NCBI GenBank assembly: GCA_029204225.1
Contig: CM055100.1
Coordinates: 27,292,649 to 27,356,648 of the forward strand
Direction of reading: 5' to 3'
DNA length: 64,000 bases
Source: Diphasiastrum complanatum
Lineage: Eukaryota; Streptophyta; Lycopodiopsida; Lycopodiales; Lycopodiaceae
Shown here piece by piece: positions 49,281-59,947 of this stretch. The translations under genes and the position numbers were made by a program. The notes beneath the pieces were generated by a model that ran no database searches, had not been told where the DNA came from, and saw only the letters and a list, made by a program, of their open reading frames with translations. Positions within the stretch are counted from its first letter, which is position 1. Every line of letters begins with the position of its first letter.

Positions 49281-50812
49281 ATGGCTAGTTTCTCAAAGTC
49301 CTCAAAAAACAAACTTCTGAATTTTTTGAATGTCAGTGACATTCCATCAGAGAAATTAGAGTATTTTTCAGGTATTTTTTTTTTTACACCTTTCGATATC
49401 GATAAGCTAGTTTATGAGAATCGTTATAAATTACTTTTTCTTGATAATTTTTCTCAGATTATTACTACTCATATTAAGGATATAGATAGTTTTTGTTTCA
49501 TTCATTTTCAGGACCTTGTACATTCCCAACCATCCTCCAAGCACAAACATGATAGAAAGTACGCTAACTCGCATGAACATTTTCAAAAATATATATATTG
49601 TGATGTCCACAATAGAAAATAATCAAAGGTATGGCGTTTGTCTTTTATATATCTGTTGAAATTCTAGATGATGAGTTTGTTGGATCTTCTGTTGTTCCCA
49701 TGATTGAAGCTTTTGCATCTGCTCCAGATGATGTAGATGAAGTAGATACTGATATAGGCATTGAAGCTGAAGCATCTATGGTTTCAGATTATCAGAAAAC
49801 TCTCCCTCGTTCTATAATCGTCTCCGACTCTCTACCATCTGCATCTCCCATCAATCCATAAACTCTACTCGATGTTCCCGTTTATTTTATAAATAATGAC
49901 AGTTATATTTCTTTTAATGATTTAGAAGATGTTTTGAATATGAGAGAGGATGAAATCTTCTCAATTTTTGACAACATTTATCATAATTTTCTGACATTAT
50001 TGATTACACATATAATGATCTTGAAAGTGAGATAGATTATGATAAAAATGGCAATTGGAAATATGGCAATGAAGCATTGGAGGCCATAATTGAAAAATTG
50101 AAAGCCTATGAAAAAACTTTGCCTACGGAGGAGGAATTTTGGAATTCCAAAAAAAATTATTCTCCAAGGACTCTATATATCCCCTCAGGCAATGTAGAGG
50201 CCATTGGAGGACATGACATTAGCAGAACAAACATTGTTGAATACAATGATTATGATCTGGCAAGCAGATATTATATTGGTATTGATATTGTGCTATTTTT
50301 TTTATTCAAACACTGTGTTGAAGTTTGAGTTTGTATTGTTATCTATCATTCTAAATTTATTTTCTTGACTCCTTTACAGGATGTTATTGAAATAGGTTCC
50401 TTTGGTATGAGACATGGAGGCATCCGCGGTGTATCAGCCGGGAGAGATGATGTGTCTCTATCTCATTATTTGAAAAACTTTCAAAATAATGAGATTTGTA
50501 TATATCATTCATCTTTTAATCCATATACTACCATTGTTATTATGGCCATCAAGTCATTATCTGTAGGAGGCCATACTTACGACATAGGAACATATAAAAT
50601 AGTTTTTTGTGTGAAGGGATTTGGCCATTAAAATATTGGGTTATACTCCCAGTGAGACTACAAAAAAATCATCTACAATGGTCCTATATTCGGGTTACAT
50701 TGATATGAGCACAAGGAAAAATTTAGAATTTTTGGATCCATATGAAAGGAGATTATTCCTTCATGACAATACCATCCATCTGAATCTTGAAGAGGATGAT
50801 GATGAAAATTAA
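49281..50812 (+). pseudogene. Intron-containing decayed gene of unknown family
   Basis: Exon-like plus-strand pieces: ATG 49281 to about 49371 (FSKSSKNKLLNFLNVSDIP), a possible intron ending TTTTCAG at 49512, a charged piece to 49620, an acidic piece 49670-49860 ending in a stop, and 50077-50278 (LKAYEKTLPTEEEFW, GGHDISRTNIVEY). An intron with GTATTG donor and CTTTACAG acceptor (about 50279-50380) follows, then 50381-50630 (IGSFGMRHGGIRG, YHSSFNPY), then a shift to the frame 50621-50812 with an acidic C-terminus (EEDDDEN). I do not recognise the protein. The intron and the evenly spaced frames argue for a real but broken gene, perhaps the partner of the divergent gene at 45.6-47.4 kb in one mobile element. 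Confidence 0.35.
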
Positions 50813-50950
50813 ATAATCTTTTGTATTAGATTATTGATATATTACAAACATCTCTCTTTTGTTATGAATTTGAATGCGTTATTGTTGTGTCGTTGATGTA
50901 GCATAGGGGTCCGTCGCTGGGAGCGGCAACCTCGCCTTCACCTGCATAGC

Positions 50951-51100
50951 AAGAAGAGAGAGGGAGAGGAGAGAGAGGAGAAAGCGAGTGGAGAGAGGGA
51001 GAGAGAGAATGCCTAGGTCAAGAGGCTTTGGGGCTCGAGAGCCTAACCAAAGCTATTCTATCCCAACGTAGGGAGAGAGGGAGAAGAGAGAGAAAAAGAA

Positions 51101-51134
<34 letters not shown>
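50951..51134. repeat. GA-rich microsatellite blocks
   Basis: Interrupted (GA)n/(GGGA)n tracts at 50951-51009 and 51062-51134. They probably lie within the 5' LTR or leader of the copia fragment whose primer site is at 51474. Confidence 0.85.
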
Positions 51135-51138
<4 letters not shown>

Positions 51139-51473
51139 TGGAGAAACCAAGAGAGTTTTATTAGAATGAGAATGGAAGATGATGCAATACAACTGAGTGC
51201 ATTTCAGAAGGCGATGCCGATTTAGCTTTCAATTTGGTGGAAAAGCGACGAATGGCCTGGTAAGGAAAAAAGTGCAGGTCATTATTTTTAACTTCTGACA
51301 TCATAGTTGGCCTCAGCATACTGCTTTTAGCCTACGGCAGAAGTTTCAAGCAGTTTTGCAATGACAAACATGGGAGAGTCCATTTTGAGTGAAAGTAGCA
51401 AATTGGACGGGATTTCCAACTATGCAGTGTGAGAGAGAAGGCTGCCATTTATTCTCCCCCTCTCTCTCCAACA

Positions 51474-51485
51474 TGGTATCAGAGC
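51474..51485 (+). promoter_or_regulatory. Primer binding site, initiator tRNA-Met
   Basis: TGGTATCAGAGC follows CCAACA, a typical LTR end. The upstream LTR therefore ends at about 51473; its start was not found. Confidence 0.8.
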
Positions 51486-51604
51486 TATCTTCATAGTTTG
51501 ATTAGCTTCCACAGTACAAGACTCTACTAGCCGATAGAGTAATTGTTTTCTTGTTCTGTAATTATCAGATTTTCATACTTAAGTCACTAATAGTTTCTCC
51601 TATC

Positions 51605-52745
51605 ACTTAGACTAATTCTTCCACATGGATTCCCAAGGGATAGTCCTATCATGGACAAGCGTGATGGAGCGAATTACCATCTGTGGAAATTTAAGATGAA
51701 AACTGTACTAATAACAAAAGAATTGTATGACGTTGTTACAGGTGCAGAAGGGAAACCCGAAGTGGACAACGCGACAATCGTCAGATGGAAGTTGAAGGAT
51801 GGAAAAGCTTTCGCGCTGATCATCCTCAACATCACGGATACCCAGATCGGCCATTTATCCGAGGCTCAGACATCGAAAGAAGTCTGGAACATCTTGAGCA
51901 CACTATACGAAGTGCGAGATATAGCTTCCAAGCTACATCTCAGGAAGAAATTCTACTCCCTCAAGATGACGAATGGTGATTCTCTACAGAATCACATTGA
52001 TCAATTCAAGAACCTGCTAAGACAAATGGCCGTTGTCGGATCTGTCATAGACGATCAAGACGCAGTTATCTGCTTACAGGCTTGCCATGTTCTTACGACA
52101 GCTGGGTGATGATCATCACAACTCATCCAGAATTGACTCTTTCAAGAGTCATTACTATGTTGTTGCAGGAAGACACATGAAGGAACAAAGTCTCGAGTTC
52201 CTCAGCTGATTCTCACGCCTTGTACACCAACAAGAGCACGACAAAGCAGAAGAAGAAGAAAGGCCTGAAGCAATCAAAGCCAGACTAGAAACCAGCTCAG
52301 CACAAGGAACAGTCGAATCCACAAACAAAGAAGAAGTTGTTCTGCAGATATTGCAAACGAAACAACCACGAAATTCAAGACTGTCGAATACTTCAAGCGA
52401 AGAACAATAGCAAGGGACAGTCGAATCTAGTGGCAAATGCAGCTGCAGAAGCTCCACGGCCTATTCAAAAAGCAGATTATGATGCCTTCATGATCAACCA
52501 TCAAGAAGCATCTAACGACAACATCTCTGTATCAATACATCCCCACAATTTTGTTTTGTGACAACCAGAGTGCTATTGCCTTATCGGCCAACCCTAGATT
52601 TCATTCTAGGAGTAAGCACATTGAGATCACATATCACTACAATCTTTGCCTACCTTAAAGAGCCAAGAAGGAAAAGTACCAAGATCAAGCTGGGACAAGG
52701 AGAGAAATCCAGGCACGAAAGCAACAAGGCACGGAGTGGACCATA
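51605..52745 (+). pseudogene. Copia gag joined to the end of RNase H (internal deletion)
   Basis: Gag starts at MDSQGIVL (51605), shifts frame near 51640 and is open 51651-52109 (DGANYHLWKFKMKTVL, LHLRKKFYSLKM). A zinc knuckle CRYCKRNNHEIQDC follows at about 52339-52380. At about 52548 the sequence passes directly into the last part of copia RNase H ([24 protein letters not shown], to about 52640), so protease, integrase, RT and most of RNase H were deleted. Stops occur at about 52178 and 52288. It is a non-autonomous fossil of a copia lineage different from the intact element; no 3' LTR was found. Confidence 0.8.
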
Positions 52746-52845
52746 AAGTGGGCAATCAAACGATAAATCCTTTGGCTCAGGGAGCCTTGATACTTGTGCG
52801 GAACTGATCAAATTTGGAGCTCAGGGAGCTCAACACAAAGTGCAT

Positions 52846-53915
52846 CAAGTTCCTATGGCTGAAAATCTTTGATCGGTTCTAGCAAAGTCCAGAGAGCTCA
52901 GATCGATGTGCAATCACCTCACACGATCTAGGCATGATTAAAGGAAGCCTGGGGATCAATAAATTCTAGAGAGAGAAAATCCTAGAGGGAGAAAATGTGC
53001 TTTACCAGCCTGGTTAGAGTACTTGGTATGAGGGGAGGTGGTGAATCCCACCAATACTATAGGGGAGTGCGGGTTGCGACTCAGGGCGAGCTCCAACCAA
53101 GTCTCAGCCTCCCATTGCTGGAATGTTGTCTTGGCACTCGCCTTAGCATGCCAGCATCCCGGAGACTAGGGTCGGTCACACACTTGAAATGTAACCTTCT
53201 CAGAATTATCAATAAAGTGGGATTTTTCTCAAACTGATTCTGATTACCTTCTGGGTTTCAGTGTTCAGTAAAAGCACCAGTTGTAAGGCCGCTTCAAACT
53301 TTTTAATTTTACACATAGCGAGGGTCATATCCTGGGACGCCAATGGTATGTCGTCACGACCATTCGGTCCGTGGCGCCAGCGGTATGCTGTTGGGACCAT
53401 TTGGTCCAGGAACTGGTTGTCTCTATATCTGTCGCGGCTTGTGGTTCTGAGTGTTCCTTGCATGAACGTGAATGGATTAAGCTCTTGGAGAACGGGCTCT
53501 AACCTGTCGGTTGAGGTGATGGCTTGCTTGGGTAGAAGTTACTTGTTTATGGCTGTCCAGTCTGGCGTGGCCCCAGGTTGGCTTCCAGCGCTCGTGACGA
53601 AGCTTTCAGTTGGTTAAGTCTAATGTAAGTCATACCGCTTGCTTGGAATGGATGTTACTCGTTTGTAACGAAGCTTCGAGTTGGTTAAGTTTGATGTATG
53701 TCGGACGGCTGGCGCGGAGGGAAGTCACCCACATCGGGACCCCCGATCTGGCATGGCGCCAGGTTGGATCTCAATGTTGGTCTCGGAACTTCAAGTTGGT
53801 TAAGTCTGATCATTGTTGGCGAGCTGGCTGCTTGTATGTCAAGTGGGTTTGGATGGCAAGAGTTGAAGGCTAGGAAGCTGAGTCGTGGTTCCCGGCTCCC
53901 TTTGGGATGCCTGCG
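52846..53915 (+). repeat. LTR family B, third copy
   Basis: It aligns with 36413-37480 and 37996-38796 starting at TTCCTATGGCT. It is 5'-truncated and ends where the minus-strand LTR-A fragment begins. No primer site follows. Confidence 0.65.
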
Positions 53916-53920
53916 CTACA

Positions 53921-54611
53921 CAAAGACAAGCCACTCGTGAAATCCCAAGGCATAGTGGTCGCCAAACTGATCAAATGACATAGCAGCGGACCTCACGTCG
54001 GTGACGTGGATCCTTAGGCACCAATGACACAAAAAGGTTGTAGTAAGGGTCCTTCCGCTTGGACCAGTCCCGAGACGAGACTGAAATGACAATCATCTCC
54101 AAGAATATCAAATCTAAAAGATGTTACATTCATACGTAGACTGACTGGTCTTGGGACTTTGGGACCACCAACACGTGCTAGGCATTGTGCTTGGCTCGCG
54201 CTGATAGAAGGAGCCAAGTCCTGGTGACTGGATTCCTGACGACTGACGCTGGTTGAGCTGCCTAAGTTTTTGTCTGCCCCGGACTCTCCCTATACTTCTG
54301 GCGTAATTCCGCACACCCCCTCTATCTTGGAATATAGTGTTGTCTGGTAAAGCACGTTTTTCTGGACTTAGTTTTATTTTGCTGATTAAGCCTGGCAAAA
54401 TCAGTCTAGTTCCCTAATATGGGTCCCAGGAGTTGACTAGGCCATGACTCGCGAGCTCCAGAGCTAGCTCATGACTTGTGACTACTTGACTGGCTCACCA
54501 CAGGTCAGAGGCTCAGTCCTTGACTTCCTAACTTGCTATGGGACTTTAGGGAGTGTCACCCCTTAGAGTCTTACAGGGCACACTGGATGCACCCGAGTCA
54601 CCTTTACAACA
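53921..54611 (-). repeat. LTR family A fragment
   Basis: It aligns closely with 55709-56420 (for example GGCATAGTGGTCGCCAAACTGA, AAAAAGGTTGTAGTAAGGGT, CTTGACTGGCTCACCACAGG) and ends at the same CTTTACAACA. It is inserted between two pieces of family-B LTR sequence. Confidence 0.7.
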
Positions 54612-54985
54612 CTTGCTTGGGTGGAAGTTACTTATTTATGGATGTGTTGTCCGGTGTGGCACCAGGTTGGCTTTCATCGCTCGTCATGAAACTTTGAGCT
54701 GGTTAATTTCAATGTAAGTTAGACGACTTGCTTGGAATGGATGTTACTCATTTGTAACGAAGCTTAAAGTTGGTTAAGTTCAGACGACTTGCTTGGAGGG
54801 AAGTTATCTACATCGAGACCCCTAATCTGGCCAGCTTGGTTCTCAATGTTGGTTCTAGAACTTCAAGTTGATTAAGTCTGATCTTTGTTGGCAAGTTGGC
54901 TACTTGTATGTCATGTTGGTTCGGATGGCAAGTTTTGAAAGCCGTGAAGCTAAGTCGTGGTTCCCTGCTCCCTTTGGGATGCCTG
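54612..54985 (+). repeat. LTR family B, internal segment
   Basis: It repeats 53520-53912 (CTTGCTTGGGT, GGAATGGATGTTACTC, TTTGGGATGCCTG) in the same orientation right after the family-A fragment. Confidence 0.65.
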
Positions 54986-54989
54986 GCAA

Positions 54990-56420
54990 CAAACGGGACC
55001 ACACTATATGAGTCTATGCCATAAGACTAACAAGTATAAGTTAAGAGTAGGAATGTGGTCCTATGCACATGCTTACTATTTGCTTCTATAATGAATCGTC
55101 TCACACTCGACTAAGCGAATATGTAGAGAGCTGAGTAAATAAAGCTTCCAAAAATTAAAATTACAAATAGAGGCTAATAGGTGACCCTTGCTTTAGAAAT
55201 ACAATATTACGTATACTATCAAATGTCTCTTCCCTCACGACTAGCACAATAGTACAATCTGGAGAAGTATTATCGTTAAACACCCATCACACTAAGGTTG
55301 TAATATTGTGTCACTCTACCACATCAAGGATGTGTATGAAAATAGGACAATGTGACCACACGATTTCTTAGTATATAGTACGGGTGTCTATGCTAGATAA
55401 GAGCGATGAGTGTCCACTTTAGCATTATCTATATTATATAAAACCTTAGTGGGGCTAACGCTGCCCCACTAACGCGTGACGAGCAGCACCAACGCTACCC
55501 CCCTCCCCTTCTGTTGCGTCGGCGCCTCAAAGGGCGCTGGGACTTGAGCGTTTCCCCAACAAGCGCTTAAGTCTAACATTCATCCATCATGCACTTACGT
55601 AAAAGCCAACTTAGAAACGTAACAAGCTTAACCATTCAGACTTAAGAAAACTGGAATCCCAACCAACCCGAAAGCCAACTCAGAATCCGTCCCCAAAAGG
55701 TAACCAAAGGCAAAGACAAGCCACACATGAAACCCAAGGCATAGTGGTCGCCAAACTGACCAATTGGCATAGCGGCAAGCCCCATGTCGATGACAGGGAC
55801 CCTTAGGCGCCAGCGACGCAAAAAGGTTGTAGTAAGGGTCCTTCCACTTGGACCAGTCCTGGAGGCGAAACCGAAATGGTAATCATCCCCAAGGATCAAC
55901 TTTATTAGATTTGGAAAAGGATATATTCATACATAGACTGACCAGTCTCGGGGCCACCAACACGTGCTGGACATTGTGCCTAGCTCATGCTGGTAGAGGG
56001 AGCTGAGACCTGACAACTGGATTCCTGGCGCTGGTTGAGCTGTCCAAGTTTCTGTCTGCCGGACTCCCCCTATAGTTCTGCTGTGATTCGACGCACCCCC
56101 TCTGTTCTGAAACATAGTGCTTTCTGGTAAAGCACGCTTTTGGGGACTTAGTTTTTATTTTGCTGATTAAGCCTGGCAGAATCAGTCTGGCTCCCAGACA
56201 TGGGTCCCAGGAGCCATTCCGGTGGCAAAATCAACTTGCTTCCTGACTAGGCCATGACTCGAGCTCCAGAGCTAGCTCATGACTTGTGACTACTTGACTG
56301 GCTCACCACAGGTCGGAGGCTCAGTCCTTGACGTTCTAACTTGCTCTGGGACCTTAGGGAGCGTCACCTCCATAGAGTCTTACAAGGCACGCTGGGTGCA
56401 CCTGAGTCAGCTTTACAACA
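54990..56420 (-). repeat. 3' LTR (family A) of the chromovirus
   Basis: On the minus strand the LTR starts TGTTGTAAAGCTGAC right after the purine tract at 56421-56431. Its 55709-56420 part is shared with 53921-54611. The far edge is uncertain (between 54990 and 55700). Confidence 0.5.
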
Positions 56421-56431
56421 TCCTCCCCTCG
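56421..56431 (-). promoter_or_regulatory. Polypurine tract of the chromovirus
   Basis: The minus strand reads CGAGGGGAGGA immediately before TGTTGTAAAG, the normal place for a polypurine tract. Confidence 0.75.
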
Positions 56432-56689
56432 TTTGAAAAAGCTGATGTCCTCATCAGGGCCAAACTAGACCTAGGACGTATGGCACGGGCTTAATTCACT
56501 GGCCTTAACAATCTTGAATTAAAAATACATTGGCAGTAGCACAAGAAAAGTGTAGATAAAGTTCACTTACGTAAAACCTGTGTAAAGTTGCAAGTGATTT
56601 ATTGACAAACTTAAGAAAGATACCTGGAAGTTCCTTGAACTTCAGAATGGCCATGAATGTTTATGTAGAAGGCATGCCGCCAGGTAGTG

Positions 56690-59251
56690 CTGTGTGTGCC
56701 GATCTGGGAAAACAGCTATTGCGTTGGTTCTTCTGCAGATAATCTGCTAGTACTTCAGGGGCTCCCTCCTTAAGTTTGTCTTCGTACTCCCAAGAAGCCT
56801 CAATAAGTGGAGCCCGTAGCCACTTCACTAGATATTCACATTGAACACCAGTTCGCTTTCTGGTACAAGCTGCCTCTTTGTATCATCAAGTGTCATTGGT
56901 GGGTGACGGAGTTCGTGTTGCCGATCAAATCGCTCATCTGGTTTGTACCGTTTGAGTAATGAGATATGAAACACATTGTGCATATCCAAGCTGGACGGTA
57001 GCGCCACTGGGTTGATCTTCTTGGTGACATAATATGGTCCCGCATAAGGTCGAACGAACTTATGAGAAAAAACTTTTGGTAATGCAATGTTCTTTGTGTT
57101 CAGCCATACTTGATCACCTTCCTCAAATTCCAGTTCTCGTCGATGTGGGTTTACGTCAGCTGCCATACTCCTTTGTGACTGCTCTAAAAATGACTTCACC
57201 TCTGTCAGCTTTGTGTGCCACTCATTGATGAATTCCTCTACAGTAGGTACTGGTGTTTCCTGCACGCCTGTAAGAAAAGAACTTGGAACAATTGGTAGCC
57301 GACCATTGCTTATCTTGAAGGGTGCCCTTCCAGTAGATATGTTCACTTGGTTGTTATGTGCAAACTCGAGAATATCCAAGTAGTTGACCCAATCGGATTG
57401 GTCCCAAGCGACATAATTTCGTAAATATTGTTCAATCTGTCGATTGACTCGTTTCGTTTGCCCATCTGTTTGAGGGTGATATGCAGTGCTGAAATTCAGT
57501 CCAGTTCCCACGAGGCGAAATAGACAAGTCCAAAACTTTCCGACGAACTTGGTGTCTCGGTCAGAAATAATCGTTCTAGGCAGGCCGTGGTATTTGAAGA
57601 CACATTTGAAAAATAACCTTGCCACTTCTTCAGTTGTCACTGAACTTTTAGTTGGTACTAGATGAACTTGCTTTGAAAAGCGGTCAACCACCACATAAAT
57701 TGAGTCGAAGCCTTGGCACCGTGGTAGTTGAACAATAAAATCCATGCTCACCGAATCCCATGGATATGCTGGTACCGGTAATGGTTGGAGTAGTCATGCT
57801 GGAACTAGCGGTTCCACCTTCACTTGTTGACATGTCGGGCATGTTTGCACATAGGATTCAACGTCTGCCCACATACCTGGCCAATAGAAGCCTCTTTTGA
57901 GAAGTTCATACATGCGATTCACCCCTGGATGTCTGGCGGCTAGTACGTCATGATGTTCTCGCAAGACTTTCTTCCTCAGGTTGATGTTGTCTGGGACATA
58001 TACTCTGCGTTGTTTAAACCATTTGATCTTTCCAAGTGAAATGTTTATGAGGCTTTCCCAGCTGGAATTCGATCATTAAGTCCTTCGCCAACGCATCTGC
58101 ACCATAATTCTCCCTGATTTCTTGGAGTAGGTCAGTCACTTGAGTTGTCACTGTTGCCATCAAGTGTTCCTGTCTACTTAGTGCATCCGCCACCACATTG
58201 TTCTTTCTCGCCGTGTGTACGATGTCTATATTGAATTTCAAGAGAAAGTTTTGCCATCGCATTTGCTTTGGCGTGAGCATGCCTTGGGATGAGAAGTACT
58301 TGAGTGATACATTATCAGTGAACACCTTAAAGGGTTTTCCTGCCACATAATGTCTCCAATGCTCCACTGCTTGAACTACTGCGACCATTTCTTTTTCATG
58401 AGTTGGCCATCGTCGCTCTACATCACTCAATTTCTTTGAAAAATATGCAACAGCTTTTCCGTCTTGCATCAGCACGGCCCCAATAGCAAAGTTCGACGCG
58501 TCTGTATGTATTTCAAAAGGTTTGCTAAAGTCCGGTAAGGCAAGAATGGGTTCTTGAGTGATCCGTCATTTTAGTTCTTGGAACGCTGCTTCACATTCCG
58601 GTGTCCATGTCATCTTCAGATGAGTCTTGGTCTGCTCCAACAGTGGTGCCACAATTTTGCTAAATGCCTCAATGAATCTCCTGTAAAAGTTACATAAGCC
58701 CACAAAGGATTTGATGCCATGAACAGTCTTAGGAGCCAGCCAATCCAAGATAGTCTTGATCTTCTTAGGATCCATCCGAATTCCTCCGTAGCCTATAACG
58801 TGTCCAAGGAAATCAACTTCCTCTACCACAAATTCACATTTTTCTCTTTTCGCGAACAAGCTGTTCTTCCTTAGTCGTTGAAGGACAGTCCTTAAATGTT
58901 TAATGTGATCTTTGAGGCTATGACTAAACACCAAGATGTCATCGATGTACACAATGACAAATTCATCTAAGCAGTCTTGAAAAATGTTGTTCATCAACGT
59001 GCAAAAAGTGGCTGGTGCGTTTGTTAGACCGAACGACATCACCCTGAATTCGTGACTCCCATACCGTGTTCGAAAAGCCGTTTTGTGCTCATCGCCTTTA
59101 GCTATTTGAATTTGGTGATATCCAGATCTAAGATCTATTCGGCTAAAATATCTGGCATGTTTGAGCTGGTCGAACAGGTCATCAATTCTAGGCATGGGAT
59201 ACTTGTTCTTGATGGTACCCTTGTTGAGCATGCGGTAATCCACACACATCC
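56690..59251 (-). pseudogene. Ty3/gypsy chromovirus pol: RT, RNase H, integrase, chromodomain
   Basis: On the minus strand, RT (59249-58566) reads [23 protein letters not shown] and [10 protein letters not shown], with the catalytic Asp pair present. A TGA near 58562 separates RNase H (HTDASNFAIGAV, THEKEM, FTDNVSLKYF, VADALSR; to 58014). After a frameshift comes the integrase zinc finger (REHHDVLAARH ... CPTCQQ) and the core 57751-56828. That core keeps MDFIVQLP and ISDRDTKFVG but has DGQTKRVN where DGQTERVN is usual, so the third catalytic acid is Lys. After another shift near 56843 a chromodomain end (CEYLVKW ... EASWEYED) runs to about 56690. Chromodomains steer integration to certain chromatin. 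Gag, protease and the RT start are cut off by the copia insertion at 59252. Confidence 0.9.
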
Positions 59252-59933
59252 TATAAAAATTATAGCAAATAAGGATCCTAAAACACTTGAAATGATGAGG
59301 GAAACAATAGATTATGATTTCATAAGATTAGCACAAGTTGAACCATCAAAATCCATCAAAAATCTATGCTTGAACCTCACTAAATGGCCCAAATCCTTGA
59401 AGAAGGCTTCACACATGTGAAAGTACGGCCTCCCACAGTCTGAGTACTGTACACCAGGCCTACATTCAATCCTATAATCATTAGTAATCACAAGTACTCA
59501 AACAATTATGAACATAGAGAGCAATTGCACCATTATGAGAGAAAAATCATGAAATTGCTTGATTGGTTTTGGTGAGATATCATCACCTATATATACATGA
59601 TCCATCACGGTTTTGGGCAGGTATGAGTAGCCCTAAACCTATCCCTAATTCTAATTTTGGTGAATCTTTCATCCCTACCAAGTTAGGGTTGGAATCTTGG
59701 AGATCCCTCAACAATGCAAAAATTACCAAAAATAGCTCCTATTTTTTCTCCCTTGTATCTAAGCATAATTTGGACTCATTCCAAAGGTTCTAACACTTAG
59801 GTCTACTTGAGAACATCCTTATGAATGGAATCCTATGCTATTTGGCACGTGTGACAAGCCACATCATGACCATCTAACTATTTACAAGTCATATGACCAA
59901 AACTAGTCAAGCTAGAATTGTGAATTTTTAACA
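59252..59933 (-). repeat. 3' LTR of the RT-deleted copia element
   Basis: About 682 bp. It starts TGTTAAAAATTC on the minus strand; the other end (TATAAAAATT on the forward strand) is a near match to the expected inverted terminus. It has a TATATATA box (59588-59595, minus) and a CACATGTG palindrome near 59410. The low edge is inferred from where the chromovirus frame resumes. Confidence 0.65.
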
Positions 59934-59944
59934 CTCCTCCTCAC
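59934..59944 (-). promoter_or_regulatory. Polypurine tract
   Basis: GTGAGGAGGAG on the minus strand lies directly before the LTR start TGTTAAAA, just after the gag-pol stop. Confidence 0.75.
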
Positions 59945-59947
59945 TAT

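Noticed and set aside
49281-50812. Plus-strand decayed gene considered as a remnant of an integrated plant pararetrovirus movement protein
   Set aside because: No conserved movement-protein motif, RT or viral coat motif is visible around it, and it appears to contain introns.
52995-53940. Chain of plus-strand frames of 80-118 residues
   Set aside because: They lie within a family-B LTR whose other copies do not keep these frames.
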